From contig NZ_JBBHDV010000001.1 of NCBI RefSeq assembly GCF_037478135.1, positions 124,001 to 188,000 on the forward strand: DNA of 64,000 nt, given 5' to 3'. A model generated the notes under the pieces. That model made no database searches, had not been told where the DNA came from, and worked only from the letters and a program-made list of their open reading frames with translations. The DNA comes from Denitratimonas sp037478135 (lineage in GTDB: Bacteria; Pseudomonadota; Gammaproteobacteria; Xanthomonadales; Xanthomonadaceae). The translations under genes were made by a program, and so were the position numbers. Shown here one piece after another: positions 62,472 through 64,000 of this stretch (its first letter is position 1; every line of letters begins with the position of its first letter).

Positions 62472-63974
62472 ATGTTGTGGAAGAACCTGTTGGCGACCAG
62501 GCCGATCAGCCCGACCGGGCATGTCGATGCCGGTGAGCCCGTCGAGGGCAGTCTGGAAGGAGAAGTCACCTTCAAGCGGGTGCTGACCGCCAAACATCTG
62601 GTGATGCTGGGGCTGGGCGCGGTGATCGGCGCCGGCATTTTCGTCATTACCGGCACCGCTGCGGCCAACCACGCCGGCCCGGCGATCATGCTCAGTTTCG
62701 TGGTCGCAGGTTTCGCCTGTGCGATGGCGGCACTGTGCTATGCCGAATTCGCCGCGATGATCCCGGCATCCGGCAGTGCCTACAGTTATACCTACGCCAC
62801 GCTGGGCGAGGCGCTGGCCTGGTTCGTGGGCTGGAGTCTGGTGCTCGAATACCTGTTCGCGGCCTCGACCGTGGCGGTGGGCTGGTCCGGTTACACCGTG
62901 AGTTTCCTGGACAGCGTCGGGCTGCATCTGCCGGTGGCGCTGACCCAGGCGCCGATCAATTTCTGCACGCACGAGGCGGCGCAGGCTGGCACCTGCGAGT
63001 TCGGCAGGTTCGTGCTGACCGGCGCGCTGTTCAACCTGCCGGCGGTGCTCGTGGTCGGCGCGGTCGGCGCGTTGTGCTACATCGGCATCACCCAGTCTTC
63101 CACCGCCAACGCGATCATCGTGACGCTGAAGGTGGCGGTGATCCTGTTGCTGATCCTGTTCGGTGCGCAGTATGTGAACCCGGAAAACTGGGTGCCGTTC
63201 ATCCCTGAAAACCAGGGCGGTGACCGCTTCGGCTGGGCCGGCATGTTGCGTGGCGCGTCGATCGTGTTCTTCGCGTATATCGGTTTTGATGCGGTCTCCA
63301 CCGCAGCGCAGGAGGTCAAGAACCCGCAGCGCGATATGCCGATCGGCATCCTCGGTTCGCTGGTGTTGTGCACGTTGATCTATATCGGGGTTTCGGCGGT
63401 GCTGACCGGGCTGGTGCCTTACAGCACCTTGGCCACGGCCAAGCCGGTGGTGACCGCGATCGAAAATTTCCCGGCGCTGGGTTGGCTCAAGGTGGCGGTG
63501 GAACTGGCCGCGATCGCCGGGCTGACCACGGTGATCCTGGTGATGCTGATGGGCCAGCCGCGCATCTTCTATGCGATGAGCAAGGACGGCCTGCTGCCGC
63601 GTTTCTTCTCGGCGGTGCACACGCGTTTCCGCACGCCGCACAAGGGCACTGTGCTGGTGGCGCTGGTGGCGGCGTTGATGGCGGCGCTGCTGCCGATCCA
63701 GCTGCTGGGCGATGTGGTGTCGATGGGCACGCTGGTGGCGTTTGCCACGGTGTGTCTCGGGGTGATGGTGCTACGCCGCACGCGGCCGGAGCTGCATCGT
63801 CCGTTCCGTGCGCCGGCGGTGTATCTGGTCGGCACGCTGGGCGTGCTGGCCTGTCTGGGGCTGGTGGCGATCATGCCGCTGTTCAACTGGATCGTGCTGC
63901 TGTGCTGGACCCTGCTGGGCCTGTGCGTCTACATCGGCTACGGCTACCGCCACAGCAAGCTGCGCCAGCGCTGA
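62472..63974 (+). CDS. APC-family amino acid permease (cationic-amino-acid-transporter-like)
   Basis: The 500-residue protein has about twelve membrane helices. It begins FKRVLTAKHLVMLGLGAVIGAGIFVITG with the GA(V/T)IGAGIF substrate motif near residue 50. YAEFAAMIPASGSAYSYTYATLGE, FFAYIGFDAVSTAAQEVKNPQRDMPIGI and MGQPRIFYAMSKDGLLP follow, the typical order of bacterial CAT/YfnA-type amino acid:H+ symporters. Substrate is not predictable. The ATG at 62472 has GGGGAA upstream. Another start codon follows four bases after the stop. Confidence 0.9.
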   Translation: MLWKNLLATRPISPTGHVDAGEPVEGSLEGEVTFKRVLTAKHLVMLGLGAVIGAGIFVITGTAAANHAGPAIMLSFVVAGFACAMAALCYAEFAAMIPASGSAYSYTYATLGEALAWFVGWSLVLEYLFAASTVAVGWSGYTVSFLDSVGLHLPVALTQAPINFCTHEAAQAGTCEFGRFVLTGALFNLPAVLVVGAVGALCYIGITQSSTANAIIVTLKVAVILLLILFGAQYVNPENWVPFIPENQGGDRFGWAGMLRGASIVFFAYIGFDAVSTAAQEVKNPQRDMPIGILGSLVLCTLIYIGVSAVLTGLVPYSTLATAKPVVTAIENFPALGWLKVAVELAAIAGLTTVILVMLMGQPRIFYAMSKDGLLPRFFSAVHTRFRTPHKGTVLVALVAALMAALLPIQLLGDVVSMGTLVAFATVCLGVMVLRRTRPELHRPFRAPAVYLVGTLGVLACLGLVAIMPLFNWIVLLCWTLLGLCVYIGYGYRHSKLRQR

Positions 63975-63978
63975 CTGC

Positions 63979-64000
63979 ATGAACGCTCCCGTGCGCAAGA
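63979..64000 (+). CDS. Possible start of a further gene, cut by the window end
   Basis: An ATG four bases after the permease stop opens a frame reading MNAPVRK to the window edge. Too short to identify; no Shine-Dalgarno is evident. Confidence 0.3.

Noticed and set aside
61731..63641. 636-residue minus-strand frame spanning the permease
   Set aside because: Only its last 186 residues (Nudix protein) are real; the rest is antisense to a clearly coding permease gene and rich in His/Gln/Arg, as expected of a shadow.

Overview
The window is high-GC DNA with tightly packed genes. Gene content and order point to a gammaproteobacterium of the Xanthomonadaceae/Lysobacteraceae (Xanthomonas, Lysobacter and Luteimonas relatives). 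The markers are a dcw cluster that lacks murD, a SAM-I riboswitch ahead of metX-metB, a glucosylglycerol-phosphate synthase/phosphatase fusion, secreted proteins ending in a GFE-type tail, and the short palindromic repeats common in this group. The genus cannot be fixed from the sequence alone.

Layout. 1-4.6 kb: the N-terminal part of an FNR-type regulator, a GNAT acetyltransferase, minCDE, a zincin-like hypothetical protein and an ODP-like di-iron protein. 4.7-7.2 kb: the metX-metB operon (minus strand) behind a strong promoter and a SAM-I riboswitch. 7.3-7.7 kb: RNase P RNA. 8.15-25.1 kb: the division and cell-wall cluster mraZ-rsmH-ftsL-ftsI-murE-murF-mraY-ftsW-murG-murC-ddlB-ftsQ-ftsA-ftsZ followed by lpxC. 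Most junctions are ATGA or TGATG overlaps, and the MraZ operator is visible ahead of mraZ. 25.2-30.5 kb: dciA (DUF721), an M23 peptidase, secA and a mutT/thiamine-phosphate-synthase-like fusion. 30.7-33.5 kb: arsC-like reductase and a TonB-dependent receptor. 33.9-39.7 kb: a six-gene group-2 Mrp/Pha cation/proton antiporter operon with fused A and B subunits. 39.9-47.2 kb: yceH, a secreted reprolysin-type metallopeptidase, a YheS-type ABC-F protein, an FmdB-like zinc ribbon and a secreted hypothetical protein. 47.3-54.1 kb: the GgpPS fusion, an orphan PycTM-like membrane protein, a membrane protein back to back with prmC, and a NarL-type two-component pair.

54.5-59.8 kb is the accessory part. 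It holds a three-gene operon encoding a dockerin-bearing exported protein, a small cohesin-like protein, and a cohesin-like protein with an IPTL-CTERM-type anchor. An addiction-module pair and a Uma2 nuclease-fold gene follow, with a dispersed two-hairpin repeat family between them, and then a cysteine-rich lipoprotein. 59.9-64 kb returns to housekeeping: glnS, a Nudix hydrolase and an amino acid permease with a terminator-like hairpin in its leader.

The most unusual content is the dockerin/cohesin/IPTL operon, which reads as a self-contained set of parts for a cell-surface protein assembly. Also notable are palindromic repeats translated in frame inside FtsQ and an ABC-F ATPase, the absence of murD, and the orphan PycTM-like protein. 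All functional assignments are by motif and family recognition from the sequence; no database search was run.
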